From NCBI RefSeq assembly GCF_014638915.1, contig NZ_BMFQ01000001.1, positions 1,377,142-1,441,141 of the forward strand: a stretch of 64,000 nt of DNA, given 5' to 3'. The notes below the pieces were generated by a model. The model made no database searches. It saw nothing but the letters and a program-made list of their open reading frames with translations, and had not been told where the DNA came from. Positions 19,237 through 28,727 of this stretch are shown one piece after another. Source of the DNA: Xanthomarina arctica (GTDB taxonomy: Bacteria > Bacteroidota > Bacteroidia > Flavobacteriales > Flavobacteriaceae). The position numbers and the translations under genes were made by a program. Each line of letters begins with the position of its first letter. Position 1 is the stretch's first letter.

Positions 19237-19244
19237 CAAAGGTA
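19237..19244 (-). promoter_or_regulatory. rlmB promoter -7 box (TACCTTTG on the minus strand)
   Basis: Exact match to TAnnTTTG ending 5 nt before the ATG at 19232, so transcription would begin at or next to the start codon. It directly abuts the terminator of the upstream SusCD operon. Confidence 0.65.
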
Positions 19245-19249
19245 TAAAA

Positions 19250-19275
19250 AAAACCATCTCAAAAGAGATGGTTTT
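19250..19275 (-). terminator. Intrinsic terminator of the SusCD operon
   Basis: AAAACCATCTC and GAGATGGTTTT form an 11-bp perfect stem with a 4-nt loop; on the minus strand it is followed by a run of T. It ends the lipoprotein gene at 19299. Confidence 0.85.
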
Positions 19276-19298
19276 TAGAATTATAATATGATTACTTT

Positions 19299-20189
19299 TT
19301 AGAAAGGAGTAACAGTATAGTTAAATCCATCTTTAGTAACAGTTGCAAGAGCAATTTGAGTTCCATCAGGTGAATCAGTTGTAAAACCAGCAACCTCTAT
19401 AGTTCCACTTGTAGTGAAAAATTCTTGATCGTAGTTTACAGACATAGGTACTTCTGCAGCTAAAGTTAAGTCCGCATATGGATTTTCATATAGAAGAGCA
19501 ACAAGTATATATTCTCCATCAGGCGTTGTAGCATCAAAATCTAAATACTCAGGACAATCTCCTGTTTGAGCATCTATGTTTCCTGTATCCACGAAAGCAG
19601 CATCAAAGACTAAAATGTCAAAATCCATTCCACAGAAATTGTAAACACCTGAAGAGAAATCATCTTCGAAAGTAACTTCACCTTCCCAATCAAACTCCAT
19701 GTTTAATACATCATTGATGTAATCGCCAGCTCCCAGAATAGTAAAAGTTTCAGTAAAAGGGGTAAGTGTAAAATTACCATCATTAGCCGATGCAGTTACA
19801 ATAATAGTCTCATCACCTTCTATGTCACCAGTACTCAGAATAGTAATAGTAGCACTACTACTAGTAGAACCAGCAGGAATGATTATCATGGAATTGCTCA
19901 CTTCATAATCATCGTCCATTACAGCAGACCCAGAAAAATTTAAATCTATTACTGCGTCAGCAGTAGTTATTTCTGGAATAGAAGCTATGATTACCACTTT
20001 ATTGGTACTAGGATCAGCAGGGTCAATTGCAGTCTCCCAAAATTCCGTTGGAGACGGCGATGCTAAAGTTACATTTTGAGATGTATAATTAATTCCAGAT
20101 GCACCAGTATTATCATCATCATCACTACAAGCAGTAAACAGAATGCCGGTGAAAGCAATTAATGCAATAGTTTTTATATGTTTTTTCAT
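19299..20189 (-). CDS. SusCD-associated lipoprotein with Calx-beta-like domain
   Basis: 296 residues. Lipoprotein signal ending ILFTAC (Cys21), followed by SDDDD, typical of surface-exposed lipoproteins. Residues about 60-150 look like a Calx-beta-type fold (DYEVSNSMIIIPAGSTSSSATITILSTGD, shown here only in part by the motif IPAGSTSSSATITI and by GDIEGDETIIV). The rest is beta-rich without a catalytic motif. Last gene of the operon after SusD; a ligand-binding or surface-glycan/peptide-binding role is inferred from position only. Confidence 0.75.
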   Translation of the reverse strand: MKKHIKTIALIAFTGILFTACSDDDDNTGASGINYTSQNVTLASPSPTEFWETAIDPADPSTNKVVIIASIPEITTADAVIDLNFSGSAVMDDDYEVSNSMIIIPAGSTSSSATITILSTGDIEGDETIIVTASANDGNFTLTPFTETFTILGAGDYINDVLNMEFDWEGEVTFEDDFSSGVYNFCGMDFDILVFDAAFVDTGNIDAQTGDCPEYLDFDATTPDGEYILVALLYENPYADLTLAAEVPMSVNYDQEFFTTSGTIEVAGFTTDSPDGTQIALATVTKDGFNYTVTPF

Positions 20190-20213
20190 TATATTTATTT
20201 TTTATATTATGTA

Positions 20214-21065
20214 TTAAGGTACTGGTGTATAAGTAGTTTCTATAGAGTAGTTTAAACCAGAACCAGCATCAATTAAGAAGTTGGTGAAAGTAAAACTTCC
20301 ATCTGCATTCACTATTCCAGTTCCACCAGCTCCAGAGTAATTGTTGTCTTCTAAATCACCACCGTCGTAAGTTAATGTACCACAAGTATCAATCATATAC
20401 CAAGAAATACAGTTACCAGCTCCAAAACTATATGTTGGCATACTTGAAACTAAATATCTTCCTGGAGATTCTTGTGTAACTACAACAGGATCAGTACCCA
20501 CTCCACAAACGAAAGGCATGTTAGGGTTAGAATAATTACCAGCAAGGTCAGATGAACAATTAACAATTAAATTGTAATTCCCCATAGAATTGTTGTAGTA
20601 ATACACATTACCATCAGTTTGCGTGATTTTTGTTCTTAGTGCTAAAACACCACCAATTCTCAAATCAGATTCCGTAACTCCTGTTCCTGCTAATAGGTCA
20701 TCTATATTATCTATTACAAGCGATAGAGGTAAGGTTGTACTTTCTGCAGCTACTGATTCTTGACCACCGTTATAAGATTTTACAATTTGAACATTTGCAA
20801 TGTCGGCTAAACTACCAGAAGTAAGTTTAACAGTCATATTTAAATAAGCATTTGTTATTGAAACCTCTGCATCAGCTAAATCAACTCCAGGTTCTGGATT
20901 TCCTAATATAGAACTATTAGTAGTTGCATTAACAACAACTAAAGCACCTGCGGTATCTCTATCATTTAGAACTTCTGCTTGATCATCAGCATCACAAGAA
21001 AATATGGATACGATAAGAGCAAAAATCATAAATTTTGCTAAATTATTTTTTTTCATTTTTTTCAT
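20214..21065 (-). CDS. SusCD-associated lipoprotein of unknown function
   Basis: 284 residues from the ATG at 21065 (MKKMKKNNLAKF); a longer frame opens at 21098 but would overlap susD. Lipoprotein signal ends VSIFSC (Cys24), followed by DADD. The mature protein is beta-rich; the C-terminal half holds four cysteines (NCSSD, FVCGVG, GNCISW, DTCGTL), which could pair. Lies 18 nt after SusD and 25 nt before the next lipoprotein, so clearly in the operon. No family recognised. Confidence 0.75.
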   Translation of the reverse strand: MKKMKKNNLAKFMIFALIVSIFSCDADDQAEVLNDRDTAGALVVVNATTNSSILGNPEPGVDLADAEVSITNAYLNMTVKLTSGSLADIANVQIVKSYNGGQESVAAESTTLPLSLVIDNIDDLLAGTGVTESDLRIGGVLALRTKITQTDGNVYYYNNSMGNYNLIVNCSSDLAGNYSNPNMPFVCGVGTDPVVVTQESPGRYLVSSMPTYSFGAGNCISWYMIDTCGTLTYDGGDLEDNNYSGAGGTGIVNADGSFTFTNFLIDAGSGLNYSIETTYTPVP

Positions 21066-21082
21066 TTTTTCTCTTTTTTTAA

Positions 21083-22501
21083 TTAATTTTTGTCCCAATC
21101 TACTTTGGTAGTTAATAGATCTGGCCCTTGATTAGCAATAGCCGCTGCTAAGTTTGCAGCATTTACTGATTGCTCACTAGTAGGGTATGTATATCTAACA
21201 GGTATTGAATTAACACCAGGTGCTGGATCTACAGCTAAAGGTAAAGTAGAAGGAATATCTGATCTTCTCCACTCATTCCAAGCTTCGATACCTTGCATGT
21301 AAGTAGAGATCCATAATTGCTCAGCAATTGAAGTGTATCCACCGTAGAAAGGAACATAAGAACCTGCCGGTAAGCCGTTCATCATTAAAGACTCATCAAT
21401 TCCTGCTTGGAAAAATGAACCAGCATTTCCAGTAACCCAACCTTTGTCAACAGCTTCTGCTAACAATAAGTTAATTTGAGATGCAGCTAAGATATAAACA
21501 GGTGCTTCTGCAGCCATGTAAGCATCTCCAATTTCAGAAACAGTTCCAGGAGCATATCCTGAAAGACCTGGGTTTATATAACCAGCAGGTTTTCCTCTAT
21601 AGATACCATCATCATTTACATTAGCATATACCGTTAATCTTGGATCGCTATCAGAAAGCATTTGATTTACTAATTGCTCACCCATACACCATTCTCCAGA
21701 TCTACCACCTTGAACGATACCGTAAAAAGGATTTGTATTAGGAGCGTTTTCTGTAGTATAAGATATAAAAGCATTATTATCATTAGTAACAATTAAATTA
21801 CCTGAACTAGCTAAATCTTGCAATACACTAGAATCAAATTGTGCTGTTTCAGAAATTCTCATCATAGCTCTAAATTTAACTGATGCAGCTAATTTTTTCC
21901 ATTTAGAAATATCTCCGCCATACATTAAATCTTGTCCTGCACTAATAGTTCCAGAACCGTCTAATAATGCGTCAGCATTTGTAAGCATACCTAAAATCTG
22001 AGAGTATGCTGATGCTTGTGTATCATAAGCTGGAAATGGATTTGCACCACCTTGATTAGCTTCAGATACTGGAATGTCTCCATAAGCATCTGCTAAAGTT
22101 TGAAAAGCAATAGCTTGCAATACTAAAGATACTCCTTTTACTGCATTATTATCTGCCTCATCGGCCAACTCATACATGTCTTGTGCTTCATTAACTACAC
22201 TTGTATATAAGGCAACCCATAAATTATTTATAGATCCTACTCTAGGGAAATATCTATCAGCATCATTATATACAGGTTTGGATAAATGTTGTACCCATGC
22301 ATCTGCCGCTTCTCCAGTTAAGAAATAATTATTTATTTCGTTAACTAAAGTTCTTTGTATAAAACCTAATTCTAAATCTACAATAATCGTTGTAGGCTTA
22401 TTCGGATCCGTATTAATCTCCTCGAAATCTTTATCACAGCTAGTAAAACCTAATACTAGGAACATGGACAATAATAAAGATATTTTATTATATTTTTTCA
22501 T
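21083..22501 (-). CDS. SusD/RagB-family nutrient-binding lipoprotein
   Basis: 472 residues from the ATG at 22501 (MKKYNKISLL). Lipoprotein signal ends LGFTSC (Cys22), then DKDFEEINTDPNKP, the usual start of the second SusD-like family. Helical TPR-like parts follow (ADAWVQHLSKPVY, ALADAYGDIPVSEA-type motif seen as LADAYGDIPVSEANQGG near 150) and WNEWRRSDIP near the C-terminus. SusD proteins cap the SusC channel and bind the ligand outside the cell. Starts 14 nt after the SusC stop. Confidence 0.93.
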   Translation of the reverse strand: MKKYNKISLLLSMFLVLGFTSCDKDFEEINTDPNKPTTIIVDLELGFIQRTLVNEINNYFLTGEAADAWVQHLSKPVYNDADRYFPRVGSINNLWVALYTSVVNEAQDMYELADEADNNAVKGVSLVLQAIAFQTLADAYGDIPVSEANQGGANPFPAYDTQASAYSQILGMLTNADALLDGSGTISAGQDLMYGGDISKWKKLAASVKFRAMMRISETAQFDSSVLQDLASSGNLIVTNDNNAFISYTTENAPNTNPFYGIVQGGRSGEWCMGEQLVNQMLSDSDPRLTVYANVNDDGIYRGKPAGYINPGLSGYAPGTVSEIGDAYMAAEAPVYILAASQINLLLAEAVDKGWVTGNAGSFFQAGIDESLMMNGLPAGSYVPFYGGYTSIAEQLWISTYMQGIEAWNEWRRSDIPSTLPLAVDPAPGVNSIPVRYTYPTSEQSVNAANLAAAIANQGPDLLTTKVDWDKN

Positions 22502-22514
22502 TTTCTTTTTTTGA

Positions 22515-25500
22515 TTAAAATTTAACATTTACGCTAAAACCAATGGTTCTTGCTGAAGGTGTTTGTGCATATTCTAAACCTTGTTGTCCAGTACCTGTAC
22601 CAAATGCAGTTTCCGGATCAATATTCGGAGCTGCTGAATACAATAAAGCTAAGTTTCTAACATTTAATCCAAAAGCAATAGATTGGATTGGCATGTTGTT
22701 GAAATGTTTAGAAGGTATAGTATAACCTATAGCAAGTTCTCTCCATTTTACAAAAGTAGCATCAAATACTGAAGATTCTGCAACGTTTTGGCTAAATGCA
22801 GTTGAATAGTAACTTTGAGCGGTTTGTATCACATTGTTTGGTACATAACCCCCATTACCATCAGACATAACACCATTTCCAATTACACCAGTTTCTCTAC
22901 CAGGAAGAGTTTCTGCAAGTACTCCAGATAACATTCCCCAAGTATTGGTTTGTGAATAAACTTCACCACCAACTTTTGTATCGATAAGAGAGCTAAAACT
23001 GAATCCTTTATAAGACATATTGATTCCTACACCACCTGTCCAGTCAGCTTGAGAGTTTCCTAAAACCTCATATTGGCTAGAGACAACTGGTAAACCATTG
23101 TCATAAATAATTTCACCACTATCAGAACGTGCAAAAGCAGGTCCGTATATTACTCCAATTGGGTAACCATTTCTAGCTTGTGTGTTAACGTTCCATAAAT
23201 CACCATTCTGTAAATTAACAGCATCTCCAGCTATATCGCTAACCATGTTATCGTTTTTACCAAAATTCACATTAACTCCTAAATTAAATCCATCAGATTC
23301 TGTACTTCTAATAATGTCAGCACCAAGTACTAATTCAATACCTTTATTGGTAATTGTTGCAGCATTATCCCAAACACTAATAAATCCAGAAGCAGCTGAA
23401 ACATCAACAGGTAATATTACATCTGTAGCTTCTTTATTATAATAAGAGAAATCTAATCTTAATCTATTTGAAAAGAATCTAGCATCAAGTCCTACCTCAA
23501 ATTCAGTCTCATTTTGTGGCTTAATATTTTCATTCCACAAAGTAGTACTAATTAAAGCAGTTGGATCAGTTCCATTTAAAGGAGAAGATGATAAGTTGTA
23601 AGAAGGAGCTACGTTATAAGGAGCTAAAGGACCTGCACTACCAGTAATTGCCCATGCACCTCTTACTTTTAAGAAAGAAACTACTTCTTTATCTAAGTTT
23701 AACATATCACTAGCTACAAGACTTAAAGATACAGCTGGATAAAAGAAACTGTTATTATCTAAAGGCAATACTGAAGCCCAGTCATTTCTACCACTAAAAT
23801 CTAAATAAACAAAGTTTTTATAACTTAATTGACCTGTACCAAATAAACTGTTAATAGCTTCTTCAGAATGAAATTCTTGAATTATTGGAGCTGATGCAGA
23901 ATTTGATAAATTATATAAACCATTAAGTACTAACTGTTCAGCAGTACCTGCCATTAAATTGTACTTAGTTCTCATGATGTTACCACCAACGCTTAAACTA
24001 AGACCAAAATCTTCGCTAGATCCTAATTTAGTGTTGTAAGCAAGAATAGCTTGAGAGTTAACCTCATAATTGTTTCTACTTACGGTTTGATAAAATCCAT
24101 TACGGAAATCTACAGTTCCAAAAGCACGTTGAGTTTCTCTTGAATCATCGAAATAATCAATACCAGTAGAAGCAGAAACTGTTAACTTATCAGTTATTTC
24201 ATATCCAAGGTTTACAGAACCTACCCATCTATTTCTTTCCCAAGGGTGTAAGTTATTATCAAGTGCCCAGAAAGGGTTGTTGTTAAAACTTAAATTCCAG
24301 TTTAAAGGTGTATAGATACCAGGATTGTTAGTTTCTATTAAAGGAAGACTTTGCCAGTCTCTTAAAGCACCCCAATCAACTTGTCTTGCTCCCCAAACTA
24401 ATTGTCCAATTTGGTTATCTACATCTCCGTAACCAGTAGCATTTCTGTTTTCAGAGGTACTTTTGATATACATTGCTGTAATTCCAGCACTCCATTTGTC
24501 ACTTAAATCGAAATTTACATTTCCAGAAAAGTTGTACTTTTTAAGATCAGTATTATAAATAATACCTTCAGCATCTGTTAAACCCATAGAAAGTCTATAA
24601 GTTGCCTTATCTGAAGAACCATTTAAAGCTACTGTATTAGTAGTTGTTAATCCAGTATTGTAAAAATCATCTACTACACTATCAGGATTAGAAACCCAAG
24701 GAAGTGGTTGTGGATTATTTGGATTATCAATTAAAGATTGATATTGAATAAAATTGTAACCAGCATCTAAAGCAGGACCCCAACTTTCGTCAGTTCCACC
24801 ATCTCCAGAAACAGCACCACCATCATAACCAAAACCATCGATATACTCAAAATAACTGCTAGAGTGACCTTGACCATAAGAGTTTTGGTAATCTGGAAAG
24901 ATGTAAGGGTTTGAGAAACTTACATTACTATTAATAGAAATTCCTAAACTCTCCTTTTTTGTTCCAGTTTTTGTAGTAATTACAATTACCCCATTGGTAC
25001 CTCTCATACCATATAGAGATGTTGCAGCACCACCTTTAAGAACGTTTAAATCTGCAATGTCTTCAGGATTAATATCCGCAAGTCCATTAGGCAAATCTGT
25101 TCCAGTGTTTGTTTCAGCAAATGATGAGTTATTCATAACTACACCATCAACAACGATTAAAGGTTGTGCACTACCGTAAATAGTAGAAATACCTCTAATT
25201 ACAATACGAGTAGAAGCACCTACATCTCCAGAAGATTTAGTGATATTCACACCAGCTATCTTTCCAGTTAATGCATCTACAACGTTTGTTACAGGAATCT
25301 CGTTTAAATCGTTAGATTTAAGGTTTTGGGAAGAATACCCAATACTTCTCTCTTCTTTTTTAATACCAAGAGCCGTAACAACTACCTCGTCGATTGCAGT
25401 TACATCTGGAATCATACTAAAGCTAATCATGTTGCTGGCACTGCCAACAGTCATGTCTTTATTAGTATACCCCACGAAAGAGTATGATAAGACATCGCCA

Positions 25501-25700
25501 GCACTCGCAGATATGGAGTAATTTCCATCAAAATCTGTTTGTGTACCATTTGTCGTACCTTTTACAATAATATTAACTCCAGGAAGGGGTAACCCGTTTT
25601 CATCGGACACAGTTCCTGAAATTGTTTTTTCTTGTGCAAACGTAAATTGCACAACAAACGCTAGGAATAGCGTTAAAATTCCACTAAACTTTGTTTTCAT
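22515..25700 (-). CDS. SusC/RagA-family TonB-dependent outer-membrane transporter
   Basis: 1,061 residues. Signal peptide (1-22, ending TFAQ), carboxypeptidase-regulatory-like domain (about 25-100: ISGTVSDENGLPLPGVNI), then the SusC plug start DEVVVTALGIKKEERSIGYS near 103, plug domain with VDGVVMNN and GMRGTNGVIVITTK, and a beta-barrel ending in NVKF. It imports a ligand captured by SusD, powered by TonB-ExbBD. First gene of a four-gene operon; no glycoside hydrolase, peptidase, sulfatase or regulator is adjacent, so the substrate cannot be inferred. Confidence 0.96.
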   Translation of the reverse strand: MKTKFSGILTLFLAFVVQFTFAQEKTISGTVSDENGLPLPGVNIIVKGTTNGTQTDFDGNYSISASAGDVLSYSFVGYTNKDMTVGSASNMISFSMIPDVTAIDEVVVTALGIKKEERSIGYSSQNLKSNDLNEIPVTNVVDALTGKIAGVNITKSSGDVGASTRIVIRGISTIYGSAQPLIVVDGVVMNNSSFAETNTGTDLPNGLADINPEDIADLNVLKGGAATSLYGMRGTNGVIVITTKTGTKKESLGISINSNVSFSNPYIFPDYQNSYGQGHSSSYFEYIDGFGYDGGAVSGDGGTDESWGPALDAGYNFIQYQSLIDNPNNPQPLPWVSNPDSVVDDFYNTGLTTTNTVALNGSSDKATYRLSMGLTDAEGIIYNTDLKKYNFSGNVNFDLSDKWSAGITAMYIKSTSENRNATGYGDVDNQIGQLVWGARQVDWGALRDWQSLPLIETNNPGIYTPLNWNLSFNNNPFWALDNNLHPWERNRWVGSVNLGYEITDKLTVSASTGIDYFDDSRETQRAFGTVDFRNGFYQTVSRNNYEVNSQAILAYNTKLGSSEDFGLSLSVGGNIMRTKYNLMAGTAEQLVLNGLYNLSNSASAPIIQEFHSEEAINSLFGTGQLSYKNFVYLDFSGRNDWASVLPLDNNSFFYPAVSLSLVASDMLNLDKEVVSFLKVRGAWAITGSAGPLAPYNVAPSYNLSSSPLNGTDPTALISTTLWNENIKPQNETEFEVGLDARFFSNRLRLDFSYYNKEATDVILPVDVSAASGFISVWDNAATITNKGIELVLGADIIRSTESDGFNLGVNVNFGKNDNMVSDIAGDAVNLQNGDLWNVNTQARNGYPIGVIYGPAFARSDSGEIIYDNGLPVVSSQYEVLGNSQADWTGGVGINMSYKGFSFSSLIDTKVGGEVYSQTNTWGMLSGVLAETLPGRETGVIGNGVMSDGNGGYVPNNVIQTAQSYYSTAFSQNVAESSVFDATFVKWRELAIGYTIPSKHFNNMPIQSIAFGLNVRNLALLYSAAPNIDPETAFGTGTGQQGLEYAQTPSARTIGFSVNVKF

Positions 25701-25820
25701 TTTATATTTTATTTGAATTAGTCTATGCCAAAAATCATAATAAAAAGTTAATTAAACAATATTTAAGGGTTAAAATTTTGATTTTTTTTGAAAATAGGTC
25801 GTTTTCGCGTTAAAATAGCC

Positions 25821-27515
25821 TTAAAAAAAGGCGGTTAGGCTTAGATGAACCTGCGAATTTGAGAATTTAAAGCTTTGATTTTCACTTTTACCATTAGCAA
25901 AGTTGAATTTTAAGAGTCCAGCTTTAGTAATTAAGCCAAAACCAAAGCCAAAACTGTAGAGTTTTTCCTTTTGATCTATTAGTTTGTTTTCCAAATAGGC
26001 AAAATCTATAATTGTATGAACATAAATACTATTATTGAAGACATATCTATACTCTGTATTTAAAACCCCAAATAAAGTGGCAGCTAAACTATTCTCTTCA
26101 AACCCGCGAATGGAATTAATACCTCCAAACCAACCCAATTCGTTATCAAAATAGTTGTCAGAAAATAATCCAAAACCATTGACCCTAATATAGATGCTGT
26201 TTTTTAGATTTAAATTGAAAATATTGAAAGCATCTAACAGAACTTGGTATTGCTTTGTAGATGTGTTTTCGTACGTCCGGTTTCCGGTTTCCAATTGAAT
26301 ATCGAATAATCTGTTGACATTGAATAAAATGTTTTCTTTTTGCCTGCTTTTGTATTGATAACTTGCGGTAAAAAATAAAGTAGAATAATCCTTTATGGTA
26401 GGGTTGCTATATAAGGAATCTAATAAATTATTTGATTGTACAGATCTTATTCCGGCAAATACTTTGTTTTTAGGATTTAACTGATAAAATATTTTTGCGT
26501 TTTGGCTTGCTGTAGAAAAGGAAGAGTCTTTCTTTAATAGATGCAACTCCAGTTCGGTTCCAATAGGCGAACCAAATAAATAAGGTAAGTTTAAATTAAC
26601 CTGGAAAGTTTTTTGTTCGTTTTCGTCGCTTTTGTAAACCAATCTAAAAGATTCACCATAATTTAAATTATTATTCAATTCTAAATTTAAATAGCCACTA
26701 AATTCGATTTTGTTTGTTTCTTCATTGGAGCCAAAACCTATAAAGCCATCAAAATTATTACTTTTTACTTTGTCTAGAAAAATATAGAGCGTGGTTGAGT
26801 CTTTTGTGAAAAGAATTTCTGGGTCTTTAATTTGGCTCGCAAAAGGAAGTTCGTTTAAGTTTTGAATTTGTTTTTTAATTTTTGTTAAGTTAAAAACATT
26901 TCCTTCTTTTATTTTTAAATAATATTTCAAATACGATTTAGGGAATTTCTCATAACCCTTAATAATGATTTTATCAATTCTCCTGTCGCGTAATTTCTCT
27001 GAACTTATTAAAGTGCCCTCAATTTCAGAATTTTCATTTATCGTTATTTCAGAAAGCTGTAAAGTGCTAAATGGATCGCCTAACTCTGCCAATTTTAAAT
27101 TTATGGTACTAAGTGCCTTTTCTGTGTCTTCAATTGGAATTGTAAAATAGGTGTTGGATGTTTTGTTAGAGACTAAATCAATTACTTTTCTAGGGATGAT
27201 GCTGTCATTATAATGTATCGTAACGCTATTAAATTTTTTATTTAGGTTAAAAGGAACAATAAGTAAGGAGTCCTCTCTTATTATGGGTAGCATGTTACTT
27301 TCTATAAATCCAATCGTATTTAGCTTGTTGTTAAAAATAAGAAGCTCCTTGCTTACGGATTCAAAATCCTTATGAAATTTTGCATACCTAATGGAATCTA
27401 TTGTTTTTGTTTCCATGCTGTCTTTTCCTATAATCTTTAACTGCAATTCTTGACAAATTGCATTTAAAGAAAAAAGAGAACAAACAAGGATAATTAGGTA
27501 TGGATTTTTTAGCAC
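25821..27515 (-). CDS. Omp85-superfamily (BamA/TamA-like) outer-membrane protein
   Basis: 564 residues with a GTG start giving a signal peptide (1-22, ending AICQ). The first ~220 residues contain POTRA-like units (IIKGYEKFPKSYLKYYLKIKEG near 180, with the usual strand-helix pattern), followed by a 16-strand-type barrel with WFGGINSIRGFEEN near 450, the Omp85 GG-x-x-RG signature, and a terminal Phe. Smaller than BamA (about 800 residues), so a TamA- or surface-antigen-type relative is more likely. Lies 120 nt upstream of SusC on the same strand; functional link unproven. Confidence 0.85.
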   Translation of the reverse strand: MLKNPYLIILVCSLFSLNAICQELQLKIIGKDSMETKTIDSIRYAKFHKDFESVSKELLIFNNKLNTIGFIESNMLPIIREDSLLIVPFNLNKKFNSVTIHYNDSIIPRKVIDLVSNKTSNTYFTIPIEDTEKALSTINLKLAELGDPFSTLQLSEITINENSEIEGTLISSEKLRDRRIDKIIIKGYEKFPKSYLKYYLKIKEGNVFNLTKIKKQIQNLNELPFASQIKDPEILFTKDSTTLYIFLDKVKSNNFDGFIGFGSNEETNKIEFSGYLNLELNNNLNYGESFRLVYKSDENEQKTFQVNLNLPYLFGSPIGTELELHLLKKDSSFSTASQNAKIFYQLNPKNKVFAGIRSVQSNNLLDSLYSNPTIKDYSTLFFTASYQYKSRQKENILFNVNRLFDIQLETGNRTYENTSTKQYQVLLDAFNIFNLNLKNSIYIRVNGFGLFSDNYFDNELGWFGGINSIRGFEENSLAATLFGVLNTEYRYVFNNSIYVHTIIDFAYLENKLIDQKEKLYSFGFGFGLITKAGLLKFNFANGKSENQSFKFSNSQVHLSLTAFF

Positions 27516-27771
27516 GTCTTCGTTAAACTATAAGTTTTGTAAAACTAACGCAAAAAGAAGTTTTATTATATATCAAAATGTCTAATTTTTGAATTGAACT
27601 GAAATTATTGTTGTTTTTGGAGGATTTTATTTTCATAAATATTCTTAATTCTTGGTACTAGGGGAATTATAAATATAAAAAATTAAATGCTTCTAATTTA
27701 GAGGAAATAGTGCTTAAATTGGCTTTTTCAAAAAAAATATGCCCTAAGTTGTGAAAATTAATCTATTAAGG
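27516..27771. other. Intergenic region between Omp85 gene and rpsL
   Basis: Part of a 331-nt gap between divergent genes. Apart from the rpsL promoter at its right end I see no coding potential, RNA gene or strong hairpin; it is AT-rich. No good promoter for the GTG-started Omp85 gene is visible. Confidence 0.5.
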
Positions 27772-27802
27772 TTTGAAAATTTAAAATATATTTCTACCTT
27801 TG
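27772..27802 (+). promoter_or_regulatory. str operon promoter (TTTG-N19-TACCTTTG)
   Basis: The -33 element TTTG (27772-27775) and -7 element TACCTTTG (27795-27802) are exact Bacteroidetes consensus with 19-nt spacing. Transcription should start near 27807, giving an untranslated leader of about 40 nt before rpsL. Confidence 0.82.
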
Positions 27803-27846
27803 CAGCCCTCTAATATGAGGTAATAGTAAATTATATTATAAAACAT

Positions 27847-28221
27847 ATGCCAACAATTTCACAATTAGTACGAAAAGGAAGAGCCAAAATAACCAAGAAG
27901 AGTAAATCGGTAGCTTTAGATTCGTGTCCACAAAGACGTGGAGTTTGTACTCGTGTTTACACAACTACACCTAAAAAACCTAACTCTGCAATGCGTAAAG
28001 TAGCAAGGGTAAGGTTAACAAATGGTAAGGAAGTGAACGCTTACATTCCCGGAGAAGGACACAATTTACAAGAGCACTCGATAGTATTGGTTAGAGGTGG
28101 AAGGGTAAAAGATTTGCCAGGAGTTAGATATCATATCGTTCGTGGAGCCTTAGACACAGCAGGTGTTGCAGGTAGAACACAACGTAGATCTAAATACGGT
28201 GCAAAACGCCCTAAGAGTTAA
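27847..28221 (+). CDS. rpsL: 30S ribosomal protein S12
   Basis: 124 residues. Decoding-centre protein of the small subunit. N-terminal [11 protein letters not shown] and the conserved loops [16 protein letters not shown] (about 40-55) and [17 protein letters not shown] (about 84-100) carry the lysines known to determine streptomycin response; both are the sensitive-type Lys. First gene of the str block, behind a consensus promoter. Confidence 0.98.
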   Translation: MPTISQLVRKGRAKITKKSKSVALDSCPQRRGVCTRVYTTTPKKPNSAMRKVARVRLTNGKEVNAYIPGEGHNLQEHSIVLVRGGRVKDLPGVRYHIVRGALDTAGVAGRTQRRSKYGAKRPKS

Positions 28222-28245
28222 TTTAAGTAAACTTAAGAAGAAGAC

Positions 28246-28722
28246 ATGAGAAAAAGAGCAGCAAAAAAGAGACCGCTTTTACCAGATCCACGTTTTAACG
28301 ATCAGTTAGTAACTAGATTCGTAAACATGATGATGTGGGATGGTAAGAAGTCAGTAGCTTTTAAAGTGTTTTACGATGCAATTGATATCGTAGAAACAAA
28401 GAAAACAGACGAAGAAAAAACAGCTTTAGAATTATGGAAAGATGCTTTATCTAACGTTATGCCTCACGTAGAAGTACGTAGTCGTAGAGTTGGTGGTGCA
28501 ACATTTCAAATTCCAATGCAAATACGTCCAGACAGAAAAGTTTCAACTGCAATGAAATGGCTTATTAGCTATTCACGTAAAAGAAACGAAAAATCTATGG
28601 CGCAACGTTTAGCATCAGAAATTTTAGCTGCGGCTAAAGAAGAAGGAGCTGCCGTTAAGAAAAGAGTTGATACTCATAAAATGGCAGAAGCAAATAAAGC
28701 ATTCTCACACTTTAGATTTTAA
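28246..28722 (+). CDS. rpsG: 30S ribosomal protein S7
   Basis: 158 residues. Binds the 3' major domain of 16S rRNA and nucleates head assembly. [16 protein letters not shown] start, [16 protein letters not shown] (about 85-100) and [12 protein letters not shown] are standard S7. 24 nt after rpsL, 5 nt before fusA. Confidence 0.98.
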   Translation: MRKRAAKKRPLLPDPRFNDQLVTRFVNMMMWDGKKSVAFKVFYDAIDIVETKKTDEEKTALELWKDALSNVMPHVEVRSRRVGGATFQIPMQIRPDRKVSTAMKWLISYSRKRNEKSMAQRLASEILAAAKEEGAAVKKRVDTHKMAEANKAFSHFRF

Positions 28723-28727
28723 ATAAA

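Noticed and set aside
25818-25832. GCCTT...AAGGC hairpin at the Omp85 gene stop codon as a terminator
   Set aside because: Only 5 bp, overlaps the stop codon, and no T run follows on the minus strand.
27516-27846. Possible small RNA or leader peptide upstream of rpsL
   Set aside because: No stable hairpin or convincing short reading frame; only the promoter is supported.
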